37,353 nt of DNA from Candidatus Parcubacteria bacterium (GTDB lineage Bacteria > Patescibacteriota > Patescibacteriia > Patescibacteriales > UBA12075). Numbering within the stretch: the stretch's first letter is position 1; the number at the start of each line of letters is the position of its first letter. A model generated the notes under the pieces. That model was not told the DNA's origin. It saw only the letters and a list, made by a program, of their open reading frames with translations, and did no database searches. Location of the stretch: NCBI GenBank assembly GCA_023142915.1, contig JAGLIO010000074.1, positions 1 to 37,353 of the forward strand, given 5' to 3'. A program made the translations under genes and the position numbers. Below are positions 1 through 7,651 of the stretch, one piece after another.

Positions 1-4
1 TGTC

Positions 5-1102
5 TTGACAAACCCGACCACTATACAGCCTTTTGTGTTACAGCAATTATCCCGAGGCGTAGATCCATTTAAAAAAGAAAAAGAAAAAATGGTTTTAACA
101 TTTGAAAAATTTTCATGGCGCTGGGTGGAATTGTATGTAAAAAATAATAACAAAATATCAGGGCTAATAGGAAAGACAAGTGTACTCAAGACTCATCTAG
201 TGCCATTCTTTGAAAAAAGGAAGTTAAATGAAATTACTAATTTTATGATTAAGGAATATAAGGCTCATATTCTTAAAAGGGGTTTGTGTAACAAAACAGT
301 AAATAATCATCTTACTATACTTAGCACATGTTTAACGCATGCTGTTGAGTGGGGCGAGTTAGAAGTTACTCCGAGAATTAAAAGATTAAAAGTCGAATCA
401 AATAAATTTGATTTTCTTACTTTTGAAGAAAGTGAAATGTTGATTAATATGTCTCATGGTATTTGGAAAAGAATGATTTTGTTTGCATTTCATACTGGAA
501 TGAGATATGGAGAAATAAGAGCTATTCGCTGGCAGGATATTAATTGGGAAAAAAAATCGGTTACAGTTAAAAATGCTTTTTATCGAGACATACTTGGGGC
601 TACTAAAAGCAATAAAGAAAGGCATATACCAGTCTCTCCAACGCTCTTCGAGCTCTTGGAGAGACGAAAAAGAGCCAGAGGATTTATTTTTGCCGATAGT
701 AATAATAGGCACTTAAAGGAAAATAAACCAAGACTTGCGCTTAGAAGAATTATAGAAAAAACAGAACTTAAAAAAGCAAACGGAAGAAAAATCGGTTGGC
801 ATGCGTTAATACATACATTTGCGTCCCAATTAGCCATGAGAGGCGCTCCATTGTCCGCTATTCAGCAATTACTCGGTCATTCTGATATTCAAACCACAAT
901 GAAGTATGCTCACTTGTCGCCCTCAACCTTAGATGACACTATTAAGCTATTAGAAAAGGATAATATAAATAATGTTGGGCAACATATGGGCAACAGCTAT
1001 ATTATGAAGCAAGAATTTGCACGCGTTTTAAACTCTCTCAACCTCAATTCTGACACTAACATAAAACAAAAACAAGCCCATACAGACTTGTCTTTAAATT
1101 AG
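5..1102 (+). CDS. Tyrosine recombinase/phage-type integrase, probably inactive
   Basis: Site-specific tyrosine recombinase. The N-terminal part (about residues 30-125) looks like a SAM-like core-binding domain and the C-terminal half is the catalytic domain. Visible active-site residues are Arg167 (TGMRYGE), a Lys in TKSNKERH, His266, His292 (LLGHSD) and the nucleophile Tyr301 (MKYAHLSP). The second catalytic arginine is missing: the usual H-x-L-R-H reads HALIH, with Ile269 (codon ATA, one base from AGA). The frame is open to the left edge, so the TTG at 5 may not be the true start; ATG 89 is an internal alternative. The stop codon lies directly against the 3' end of the convergent tmRNA gene, the usual place for an integrase of an element inserted in ssrA. 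I infer a decayed element extending to the left of the window. Confidence 0.88.
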   Translation: MTNPTTIQPFVLQQLSRGVDPFKKEKEKMVLTFEKFSWRWVELYVKNNNKISGLIGKTSVLKTHLVPFFEKRKLNEITNFMIKEYKAHILKRGLCNKTVNNHLTILSTCLTHAVEWGELEVTPRIKRLKVESNKFDFLTFEESEMLINMSHGIWKRMILFAFHTGMRYGEIRAIRWQDINWEKKSVTVKNAFYRDILGATKSNKERHIPVSPTLFELLERRKRARGFIFADSNNRHLKENKPRLALRRIIEKTELKKANGRKIGWHALIHTFASQLAMRGAPLSAIQQLLGHSDIQTTMKYAHLSPSTLDDTIKLLEKDNINNVGQHMGNSYIMKQEFARVLNSLNLNSDTNIKQKQAHTDLSLN

Positions 1103-1130
1103 TGGAGATGGCGGGAGTTGAACCCGCGTG
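1103..1130. other. Probable attachment site for an integrative element (ssrA 3' end)
   Basis: The T-arm and acceptor 3' strand of ssrA form the boundary with the integrase gene, whose stop codon is immediately adjacent. The 3' end of ssrA is a known integration target for tyrosine recombinases. No second copy of this segment was seen in the window, so the other end of the element would lie to the left or is lost. This is inference from position. Confidence 0.35.
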
Positions 1131-1492
1131 TAGCAAGTTACCAAGAGTAATTTTACGAAAATAGCTTGGTTTATTGTTTCTCTGTTACGCGAAAAACCAA
1201 ACAAAACCGCAACAGAAAAGTTCTTTTAAGTTTCAGTGAAAATTCAAGAACGTAAAATTCACCTAGCTCAAGATTATGACACCCGCCTGCGAATTATTGA
1301 GCCGTCATTCGCGGCGGATGGCTGCGGCCGTTTAGGCGGCAACGGGTACAAAGACAGGTATGCTAAAAGCAGCTTTTGCCTTTGCTAGTACAGATTTTGC
1401 ACTTATATTTTTCCGAGCAGATTAACGCGATATTCGGAAGCGCGCGTTTCGAATACAATTAGATAGGCTCGCTATCGAAGCCCAGCATCCCC
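1103..1492 (-). ncRNA. ssrA: Transfer-messenger RNA (tmRNA)
   Basis: Rescues stalled ribosomes together with SmpB. The 5' end GGGGATG (from 1492 downward) pairs with CATCTCC near 1104-1110 to form the tRNA-like acceptor, with discriminator A at 1103 and no encoded CCA. The T-arm GGTTCAACTCC is visible. The tag reading frame runs from GCA at 1400 to TAA at 1334-1332 and gives 22 residues, beginning AKSVLAKAKA and ending VPVAA, so it has the usual small hydrophobic Ala-Ala end but is about twice the length of the E. coli tag. smpB ends 12 bases upstream on the same strand, so the two are probably co-transcribed. Confidence 0.95.
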
Positions 1493-1504
1493 ATAACAAT
1501 CCCG

Positions 1505-1963
1505 CTACCTGTGTTTTATCAAAGTTCTCATCTGCCTTTCAACATCCCGTTTTTTAATCGTTTGTCGTTTGTCGTATTTTTTCTTTCCTCGTCCGATTCC
1601 GAATTCCAGTTTTATTAAATTATGTTTAGTATATATCTTAATTGGCACTAAAGTCAAGCCTTGCTCCTGCTTTTTTCCGATTAGATGCGTAATTTGTTTT
1701 TTCTTTAACAATAATTTCCGCGGCCTTTCCGAGTCATAACTGTCAATTGTGGTTGCTTTTTTATAAAGCGGGATAAAAGCATTTGTTAAATACATTTCAG
1801 GGGAATTATTATTGGATTTAATAGTCACATAAGACCCCTTAAGGCTGATATGTCCGGTTTTAATTGACTTTACTTCATAGCCAAACAAAACAATTCCGGC
1901 TTCATAAATTCCGCTGATTTCATAATCATATCGCGCTCGTTTGTTTACTGCTAATGTCGGCAT
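1505..1963 (-). CDS. smpB: SsrA-binding protein SmpB
   Basis: Binds the tRNA-like domain of tmRNA and brings it to stalled ribosomes for trans-translation. The 152 residues match the usual SmpB length. The start NKRARYDYEI, the central GYEVKSIKTGHISLKGSYV and the basic tail GRGKKKYDKRQTIKKRDVERQ are characteristic of the family (OB-fold barrel followed by a basic C-terminal tail that enters the mRNA channel). The ATG at 1963 fits the family N-terminus. It sits directly upstream of ssrA on the same strand with a 12-base gap, a natural functional pair. Confidence 0.97.
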   Translation of the reverse strand: MPTLAVNKRARYDYEISGIYEAGIVLFGYEVKSIKTGHISLKGSYVTIKSNNNSPEMYLTNAFIPLYKKATTIDSYDSERPRKLLLKKKQITHLIGKKQEQGLTLVPIKIYTKHNLIKLEFGIGRGKKKYDKRQTIKKRDVERQMRTLIKHR

Positions 1964-1984
1964 ATTATTCTACTAATTAAAAAA

Positions 1985-2476
1985 TTATATCCGTTCTAAT
2001 ATTTTTAATTCAGGCTCTTCTTTTTCCAAGTCCCAAACCGCGAAAGTGGCTTTTTGGAAAACCGCTCCCAAGGTTCCCGGATTAATAAATAAATAATTAC
2101 TTTTCTTTTCTATCCATGGCTTGTGCGTATGCCCGTAAAAAATTATATCGCATTCTCCTTTTTTTAAAACATATTCCGATAAAAACGGCTCATGGCAAAG
2201 GCCGACCTTTTTTCCTTCCAATTTAAATCTCGCTACGCGGCCAAAGTAAATTATATTTTTATATTTTTTCGGTTCTTCATCTTCAAAAATTTCCATATTG
2301 CCGCGGACTAAATATATTTCCTTTTGAAAATTATCTTCTAAAAATTCTAATGTCTCTGAATTTGTTACGTCCCCGCAGCAAAAAATTTTTTCAATATTAT
2401 TTACCGCGCAGTAAACAAGGCATTTTTTTAAATTTGGAATATTATCATGGATATCGGAAATTATAGCAATTTTCAT
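1985..2476 (-). CDS. YfcE/MJ0936-type metallophosphoesterase
   Basis: Small calcineurin-like phosphoesterase, presumably a dinuclear-metal phosphodiesterase acting in the cytoplasm; the substrate is unknown. Visible metal-binding motifs are SDIHDN near residues 7-12, CGDVT near 35, RGNME near 58, CHE near 94 and GHTHKPW near 115, in the expected order. The length of 163 residues is typical of the YfcE family. The GN(H/C)D motif reads GNME, a mild variant. The start codon overlaps the TGA stop of the upstream permease gene (ATGA at 2476-2473), so the two are translationally coupled, but no functional link is obvious. Confidence 0.9.
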   Translation of the reverse strand: MKIAIISDIHDNIPNLKKCLVYCAVNNIEKIFCCGDVTNSETLEFLEDNFQKEIYLVRGNMEIFEDEEPKKYKNIIYFGRVARFKLEGKKVGLCHEPFLSEYVLKKGECDIIFYGHTHKPWIEKKSNYLFINPGTLGAVFQKATFAVWDLEKEEPELKILERI

Positions 2477-3654
2477 ATAAGATTAAAATTTACGATTTCA
2501 TAAATCATGCCGATGGCAAATAATACCATTAGCAAATAAACAAGCGCGTTTGGCGGTTTATACTTAAACATCGGCATTTTATTTTTTTTCTTTTTTACCC
2601 AAGGGGCACTTTGTATCTTCAAAAACACGCTCAACATTATAATAGCGCAAAAACCGCCTCCAACCGCGCCGATAAAGCTTATAACTCCGATTAAATCGGT
2701 AATTCCGGCTAAATATAAAATATAAGGAACAAAAACAGCCAAAGCCCATGCAAGAGTTTTATTAACTTTAAAATCCCACCAAAGAGTCTCTTTGATTGAT
2801 TCAGCCACGCCGATTATTGAAGTCATTATGCTGAACAAGCCAAAAATAAGAACTAAAGTAATAACGCCGTTAGCAAGAATCTTCTGAACGCCGACAAGCG
2901 CGTCAGGAGTGGTATTCGCGCCTGAAATTCCGACTATTACAAATACAAACAAAGTTAAAATCAATGAAGACAAAATCATGCTCGTCCTAATCACGCTTTT
3001 AAATAAAACAACGTCTTTTTTAACCAGCCGCCCCACTATCGGCAAAGAGCCGTTTCCATCCAAAGCCATTAACATAGCGCCGAATGGAAGCAAAATATTT
3101 TTCCAATCAATTACCAAATAATTCTCCGCTTCAATTGTCTCCCAGCCCTTGTAAACCATTACGCCAATAACAAAAAAAAGCAGCGCTGACATATATAGCT
3201 CTACTTTTGAAATCGCCCTTATGCCGCGAAATACAACAATCGCCGCTAAAGCGACGATAATGCTGGCGTACAAAATTAAATTCTCTCCCAAAAATCGGCC
3301 TAATAATTGCCTTAAAAAAATACTTGAAATAATAATATAGGCGAGCAGCGCGCCGTAGTTCCCGATTAATTTAGCTGGAAAAACCGCCCATTTTCCTTTT
3401 AGCCCCAAATATTTTTCAACATAGCCGGGCAGGCGATGGAAAGAGCCGTTGGTTACTATTATATTGGCATAAATCAACTGCAAAAAATACTGAGCCAATC
3501 CCAAAACTACGAGTAAAACAACGAACACCAGCCAGCCGGCTCTAACCGTCAAATACGGCAAGCCAAACATGCCGACTCCGACAATATAACCGACCATTAC
3601 CGCTATTGCCTGAAAATATTTTTTGTTTTTTTGATGTTTTTTTTTATGCCACAT
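2473..3654 (-). CDS. Amino-acid permease (aromatic/APC superfamily-like)
   Basis: Polytopic inner-membrane protein of 393 residues with about eleven hydrophobic segments. The first, AVMVGYIVGVGMFGLPY near residue 18, has the small-residue-rich unwound-helix pattern (GxGxFGLP) of the hydroxy/aromatic amino-acid permease branch of the APC fold. This suggests ion-coupled import of an amino acid, which is plausible for a CPR cell that cannot make most amino acids. Exact substrate cannot be read from sequence. It is followed by the phosphoesterase gene with a 4-base overlap. Confidence 0.8.
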   Translation of the reverse strand: MWHKKKHQKNKKYFQAIAVMVGYIVGVGMFGLPYLTVRAGWLVFVVLLVVLGLAQYFLQLIYANIIVTNGSFHRLPGYVEKYLGLKGKWAVFPAKLIGNYGALLAYIIISSIFLRQLLGRFLGENLILYASIIVALAAIVVFRGIRAISKVELYMSALLFFVIGVMVYKGWETIEAENYLVIDWKNILLPFGAMLMALDGNGSLPIVGRLVKKDVVLFKSVIRTSMILSSLILTLFVFVIVGISGANTTPDALVGVQKILANGVITLVLIFGLFSIMTSIIGVAESIKETLWWDFKVNKTLAWALAVFVPYILYLAGITDLIGVISFIGAVGGGFCAIIMLSVFLKIQSAPWVKKKKNKMPMFKYKPPNALVYLLMVLFAIGMIYEIVNFNLI

Positions 3655-3699
3655 TTTATCATTGTGCCGCTTTATGATTTTGACGCGTAAGATAAGCGA

Positions 3700-4155
3700 C
3701 TAATATATCTTATGCGGCGCAGTTTCGTAAATACCGGATTTTAAGCCGAAAACGCCGCTTTCCAAACGATATTTTATAATATAGCCTTTGGCGTCAATAG
3801 CGCCATCTTCGCAATTCTCACTTTGCGCGTCATAGCATGGAATATACGAATATCTTTCATTGCTTAACGGATCAACAGGATAATTATCAAGGCATAAACC
3901 ATTGAAACACTCTTCTTCTTTTTTCGCTTCTTTTTTAACTAATATTCTCTCCGGAAATTTATTGCGATTACTGTAAAACAAAAACAAATCAGACTGCAAT
4001 GCTTTTATCGCCGACAGCCTAATAATATCCCGCGACTGTTTTTTTTCAATAGATAACCCTAAAAACGTTACAACCGATAGCAAAACAAAAACAAGCCCGC
4101 CGCCGAAATACATTAAAATTTTATTTTTTTGTTCTTGAGTTATGGATTCTTTCAT
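3700..4155 (-). CDS. Membrane-anchored protein with a pilin-like C-terminal domain
   Basis: 151 residues with one N-terminal transmembrane segment (about 16-35). After it comes RDIIRLSAIKALQSDLFLFYSNRNKFP, which resembles the RDAKRxSDIKQIQTALELYYxDxGxYP stretch of the two prepilins in this window, and later DPLSNERYSYIPC, like the DPxxDxxYxYR loop of pilins. It lacks the GFTLIE prepilin-peptidase motif, so it should stay anchored rather than be processed and polymerised. Cys pairs (ECFNGLC and CYDAQSENC) may form disulfides outside the cell. Function not known. It stands between the permease and fic genes on the same strand. Confidence 0.65.
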   Translation of the reverse strand: MKESITQEQKNKILMYFGGGLVFVLLSVVTFLGLSIEKKQSRDIIRLSAIKALQSDLFLFYSNRNKFPERILVKKEAKKEEECFNGLCLDNYPVDPLSNERYSYIPCYDAQSENCEDGAIDAKGYIIKYRLESGVFGLKSGIYETAPHKIY

Positions 4156-4232
4156 AACATTTGTTGTTTAGCCGTTTTTATTAACCTGTTTATATAATAT
4201 CATTTTTTTGAAAAATTAGAAAATGTTTATTT

Positions 4233-5153
4233 TTATAAATCATTAATTGTTTTTTTGTAAACCTTAGCGCACTGCCGATATAATTTATTTGAACGCCCTT
4301 TATCAGCTTGATTCAAAGCCTCAAAATATGATTGGCGATTTCTGTTTTTGAGAAGTATCACTCCATATCCCGATTTAAGGAGCATCCAATTAAAAATTAT
4401 TCTTCCTACCCGTCCATTGCCATCGGTAAAAGGATGAATATATTCAAAACGGTTATGAAAATCCGCGGCAATAAACAAGGGATGTCTTTTTTCTTTTTGC
4501 GCGATTTTTAACCAAAAAAATAATTCAGACATTCCGGAACGCACCTCTCCGGGAGGAACCGTTTCTTTGTTATTAACAATTATTTTTACTTTTTTGTAAC
4601 CGCGCTCTATATCCAACCCAAAAGTTAAAAGCTTGTGCAATTCAATAATTGATCTTTGGTTTAGCTTAAAATCCTTTTTCCTAATTAAATCAAAAACTTT
4701 AATTGAATTTTGCACTTCAAATATTTCTTTTCTGCTAATTGTTTTTTTGATATATTTTCGCCCCGCAATAGATGACACTTCTTCCACTGACAATCTGCTG
4801 CCTTCAATCGCGTTAGATTCAAAAATAAATTGAATCGCGAATTTAAGCAATAATTTATCTTGCTCAATTTCGCTCATACTCGCAATTTTATATTTCCACT
4901 TTAAACGCGCGGCTTCAATTTCTTTAATTTCATTTTCAGTTATTTTCGGTTCTTTTTTAAATATATTCTTTATATTTTCCAACACCAATTTAATTTCTTT
5001 TTCTTTCAGCGCAACATAATATAACTCTAAATTTTTAGGTATATTTTTACCTATATATACCTGAATTTTTTTATATTTTTTATTCAGCCTGACTTGCTCC
5101 GTAAAATAAAAAAATGGCTTATTTTTAATAATTTTCTTCTCTATTTTTATCAT
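4233..5153 (-). CDS. Fic-domain AMP-transferase with N-terminal inhibitory helix
   Basis: Predicted to transfer AMP (or another nucleotide part) to a target protein. The Fic signature HPFTDGNGRVGR spans residues 240-251 with the catalytic His240 and the metal/phosphate-binding Asp244, Asn246 and Arg residues intact. An inhibitory motif SNAIEG (Ser113-Gly118, Glu117 being the switch residue) precedes the Fic core, as in class II autoinhibited Fic proteins. The first 90 residues are lysine-rich and of unknown role. Transcribed alone, divergently from a small HicB-like ORF, with a good promoter of its own. Whether it is a regulatory enzyme or a toxin-like protein cannot be decided. Confidence 0.9.
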   Translation of the reverse strand: MIKIEKKIIKNKPFFYFTEQVRLNKKYKKIQVYIGKNIPKNLELYYVALKEKEIKLVLENIKNIFKKEPKITENEIKEIEAARLKWKYKIASMSEIEQDKLLLKFAIQFIFESNAIEGSRLSVEEVSSIAGRKYIKKTISRKEIFEVQNSIKVFDLIRKKDFKLNQRSIIELHKLLTFGLDIERGYKKVKIIVNNKETVPPGEVRSGMSELFFWLKIAQKEKRHPLFIAADFHNRFEYIHPFTDGNGRVGRIIFNWMLLKSGYGVILLKNRNRQSYFEALNQADKGRSNKLYRQCAKVYKKTINDL

Positions 5154-5181
5154 TTTTGTTAGGTATATTTTTTATAGCTTT

Positions 5182-5210
5182 ATTATAGCAAAAAAAATTT
5201 AAATTCGCAA
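5182..5210 (-). promoter_or_regulatory. Predicted promoter of fic
   Basis: On the minus strand, TTGCGA (5210-5205) and TATAAT (5187-5182) are separated by 17 bases, with a TG dinucleotide placed as an extended -10 (TGCTATAAT). The ATG of fic is about 28 bases downstream. Confidence 0.6.
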
Positions 5211-5227
5211 ATATATTCAAATATATA

Positions 5228-5262
5228 TTGACAAAATTTTCATGGAACGGTATGGTTATAAT
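5228..5262 (+). promoter_or_regulatory. Predicted promoter of the HicB-like gene
   Basis: A perfect TTGACA lies at 5228-5233. At 17 bases spacing there is TATGGT (5251-5256), and the better -10 TATAAT (5257-5262) is 23 bases away. TACCTAA just downstream (5274-5280) is the inverse of TTAGGTA beside the fic start (5159-5165), a possible pair of half-sites. Confidence 0.5.
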
Positions 5263-5300
5263 ACAACTATACGTACCTAATATTAAAAATAGCAATAAAT

Positions 5301-5462
5301 ATGAAATTATTAATCAATCTACAATACGATTTTGAATATCAGGGTTTTGTCGCTGATTGCCCTGCTTTGCCCGGATGCATGTCTCAAGGAAAAACAAAAA
5401 AACAAGCATTAAAAAATATTAAAGAAGCTATTCTCGGCTACGTTAAAACTCTTAAAAGGTAA
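5301..5462 (+). CDS. Orphan HicB-like antitoxin domain protein
   Basis: A 53-residue ORF that begins MKLLINLQYDFE and contains GFVADCPALPGCMSQGKTKKQALKNIKEAI. This is the core of the HicB N-terminal domain (formerly UPF0150): a beta strand, the conserved CPALPGC loop and the helix with KKQALKNIKEAI. Full HicB proteins usually add a DNA-binding domain, which is missing. No HicA toxin ORF lies beside it. It has its own promoter and is closed by a terminator at 5491. It may be a solitary regulator or a relic; the divergent neighbour is fic. Confidence 0.75.
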   Translation: MKLLINLQYDFEYQGFVADCPALPGCMSQGKTKKQALKNIKEAILGYVKTLKR

Positions 5463-5490
5463 AAATAATTCTTTAGTTTATGCTAAACCA

Positions 5491-5514
5491 AAAAACCGCC
5501 TAAAGGCGGTTTTT
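5491..5514. terminator. Bidirectional intrinsic terminator
   Basis: Perfect 10-bp stem AAAAACCGCC / GGCGGTTTTT with a TAAA loop. It has a T-run on both strands, so it can end the HicB-like gene (+) and the 5550-6786 unit (-). Confidence 0.9.
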
Positions 5515-5549
5515 AAAATACTCTATAAATCATTTTTAATAATTTATTT

Positions 5550-6125
5550 CTACTTTTTTATTACTATTTCTTTAGCAATAAAATTTTTAATTTCTTTTAT
5601 ATTTTGATTGGCATAAACATTAACCACTTGTCCGACTTTTAAATTTTCTAAATTTGTTAACACTTGTTCATATTTATCCGGTCCTAGTTGCCTGTCAGGG
5701 CTTGGCACAAAAGTATTTATATCAATATTATTTTCCTTATAATAATTCTCCAATTCTTTTTTATATTCCTCTTTACTCTTTGGCTGAAACTTATATATTT
5801 GTGTTTGGTTATTTACAGTAACGATTCTATTGTCTAACGCCGGATCAGATAAAAGTTCAGATGAACTTATTTTTATATTAATTTGATTTCCATTAATCTT
5901 GGTAATTGTTCCAAAAACCATATCTCTTACAATACCGTCATTGGCAATTGATCCGATTTGCGCGTAAAGCCTTGCCTTGGCATCATTCCAGCCTTTTTGA
6001 TAACTTACTTCTCTTACATCATTAATTTTAATATTTAGAAAAAAACTAAAAATTGCTATAAATAACAATAAAAAAATAATTAAAACTATAGCTTTTATGT
6101 TTTTTTGCATAAAATTATTTGCCAA
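5550..6125 (-). CDS. Membrane-anchored extracytoplasmic protein of unknown function
   Basis: 191 residues with one N-terminal membrane helix (about 10-31) followed by an outside domain. The motif VSYQKGWNDAKARL follows the anchor, then a stretch VFGTITKINGNQINIKI with the look of a small beta-barrel (OB or DUF5666-like, with FGxIxxIxGNxI) and a C-terminal part NLKVGQVVNVYANQNIKEIKNFIAKEIVI. The function is not recognised. The start codon lies inside the end of the fibre-like gene (11-base overlap), so the two are co-translated and may work together at the cell surface. Confidence 0.7.
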   Translation of the reverse strand: MANNFMQKNIKAIVLIIFLLLFIAIFSFFLNIKINDVREVSYQKGWNDAKARLYAQIGSIANDGIVRDMVFGTITKINGNQINIKISSSELLSDPALDNRIVTVNNQTQIYKFQPKSKEEYKKELENYYKENNIDINTFVPSPDRQLGPDKYEQVLTNLENLKVGQVVNVYANQNIKEIKNFIAKEIVIKK

Positions 6126-6786
6126 TTCCGCACCATTTTATATGCCATTTCCAAGTATCCCTGACTGTAACAGTATTAAATGCCGTTAAATCATTATTGC
6201 TTAAATACAGCCTAAAATCCGTAGCGTTTGAATCATATATATTGTTTATACCAACGGCTTTATACATTCCATCATCACCGTTTAATGACGCAAAATAAAT
6301 TACTTCATTATTTGTAAAATTAGCAATTGTCGTATCTACTACTACGGTAATTGTATTAGCCGCCGCTACTATCCAATTTGTTGCCCCATAAGATGTGGTG
6401 CCGCATACCATTTTTAAATTTTCACCGCCTGTATTAGTTATATTTGCCGAACCGGTATTCACCTGGCTATCAACATAGGCTTTGCTTGCCACATCGCTAT
6501 CATTAATCGGATCAGCTAAATTTATAATATTATTGCCACCCATATTTAAATTGCCTTGCATGGTGTCCCCGCTTTTTGCCACAAAATCGTCATCCAAATT
6601 ATTCCAGTCTGTCGCGTCTAAAGAATCGCCTAAATTTTTATTATAATTTCCGGTCAAAGCCATGGCGATTTGCTGCCATGAAAAAGGAAAAAAAACAAAA
6701 AAAGAACTCACAAATAAAACAAATACAAAAATTAATAACAAAGATAATTTTAGCTGTTTAGTTTTAATATTTTTAAATAAACTCAT
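6115..6786 (-). CDS. Exported protein with a phage tail-fibre-like segment
   Basis: 223 residues. An N-terminal hydrophobic segment (about 12-36) serves as signal or anchor. Residues 72-109, SGDTMQGNLNMGGNNIINLADP followed by DVASKAYVDSQV, match the repeat seen in phage tail fibres and side-tail proteins, where it forms trimeric beta structures. The C-terminal part contains two tryptophan-rich strands and two cysteines (MVCGTTS and KWCGIGK). An extended -10 TGATATAAT lies upstream at 6825-6817. It overlaps the next gene by 11 bases. I infer a surface fibre or adhesin; no other phage genes are nearby. Confidence 0.72.
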   Translation of the reverse strand: MSLFKNIKTKQLKLSLLLIFVFVLFVSSFFVFFPFSWQQIAMALTGNYNKNLGDSLDATDWNNLDDDFVAKSGDTMQGNLNMGGNNIINLADPINDSDVASKAYVDSQVNTGSANITNTGGENLKMVCGTTSYGATNWIVAAANTITVVVDTTIANFTNNEVIYFASLNGDDGMYKAVGINNIYDSNATDFRLYLSNNDLTAFNTVTVRDTWKWHIKWCGIGK

Positions 6787-6885
6787 AAATAATTATTTTT
6801 TAATTTAACTAATACTATTATATCATATTTTATTTAAAATACAAAAATCAATATTTATAACTGTTTATATTTTAGCACAAATACC

Positions 6886-6914
6886 AAAAAACCGCTAATA
6901 AAAAGCGGTTTTTT
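6886..6914. terminator. Intrinsic terminator after the pilin gene
   Basis: An 11-bp perfect stem AAAAAACCGCT / AGCGGTTTTTT with a 7-base loop. It lies 23 bases beyond the stop of the 6938-7474 pilin on the minus strand; the A/T arms allow it to work in both directions. Confidence 0.88.
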
Positions 6915-6937
6915 GAAATATTTTATCAAAGCAAAAA

Positions 6938-7474
6938 CTATAAACCATTTTCAGTACAGTCACCTGCCCTTTGATAGCAAGAACCATTGATGCAAACAAA
7001 ATATTCAGCTTCGCCTTCCAAATAGGCCGATATACAATAGCCATCACCACATTCAGCAGCAGTAGCACCATCATTATCACATTCATAATGATAAACAAGA
7101 GGAGGGGTTGCAGCATTGTCATCGGTCGGATCATCGGGAATTGATTGCAGGTAAGTATTAGTGCCGTCCGTAATAGAGCTTCCAGAACTGCAAAGCCTGT
7201 CAATAGCGGCGGCATCCTCGGCAACAGCAACAACACCAGCATCACCGCAAACTTGTGGCGCTGTAAGATTTATCGGATAATCACTCGTCCCTTGATCGGA
7301 CGAATAAAGCTCCATTGCTGTTGAAATTTGTTTCATATCAGACATTCTTTTGGCATCGCGAGCTTTTTGCCTGGCATTGCTTAAAGAAACAACAGCCAAA
7401 GTTGACAGTAAACCGATAATGGCGATTACTACCAATAACTCAATTAAAGTAAAACCTTTTTTATTAATTTTCAT
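6938..7474 (-). CDS. Type IV prepilin
   Basis: 178 residues. The short leader MKINKKG is followed by [24 protein letters not shown], the class III prepilin signal with Gly-1 and Glu+5 for processing by a prepilin peptidase, and by the long helix [24 protein letters not shown]. The C-terminal domain carries several cysteine pairs, compatible with disulfide loops. A strong ribosome binding site AGAGAGGTG precedes the ATG, which fixes the start. It has its own extended -10 promoter and a terminator, so it can be made in large amounts; it is a good candidate for a major pilin. Confidence 0.93.
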   Translation of the reverse strand: MKINKKGFTLIELLVVIAIIGLLSTLAVVSLSNARQKARDAKRMSDMKQISTAMELYSSDQGTSDYPINLTAPQVCGDAGVVAVAEDAAAIDRLCSSGSSITDGTNTYLQSIPDDPTDDNAATPPLVYHYECDNDGATAAECGDGYCISAYLEGEAEYFVCINGSCYQRAGDCTENGL

Positions 7475-7573
7475 ATATTCACCTCTCTTTCTATTTTTTC
7501 ACACTCATTAGCTTAATTCTAGAAATTAAGACAACGAACGTGAGGATTAAATTAAATAATATAACTTATCCAC

Positions 7574-7582
7574 ATTATACCA
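7574..7582 (-). promoter_or_regulatory. Extended -10 promoter of the 6938-7474 pilin
   Basis: TGGTATAAT on the minus strand; no good -35. The expected leader of about 95 bases contains a CTTAATT/AATTAAG hairpin at 7512-7530. Confidence 0.5.
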
Positions 7583-7651
7583 TAAAATCGCCTAAAAATA
7601 AATAAAAAATCATAAAAAATCATAATACCGACTTCAAATATTCAATATAGG

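Noticed and set aside
398-837. Two minus-strand ORFs inside the integrase
   Set aside because: They are shadows of the integrase frame, which carries catalytic motifs across its length.
5209-5229. AT-rich inverted repeat between fic and the HicB-like gene, considered as an operator
   Set aside because: It consists almost only of alternating A and T, so pairing is expected by chance in this genome.
6895-7245. A 116-residue minus-strand ORF rich in Leu, Met and Val
   Set aside because: It lies in another frame within the pilin gene at 6938-7474, which has a clear prepilin signal and ribosome binding site.
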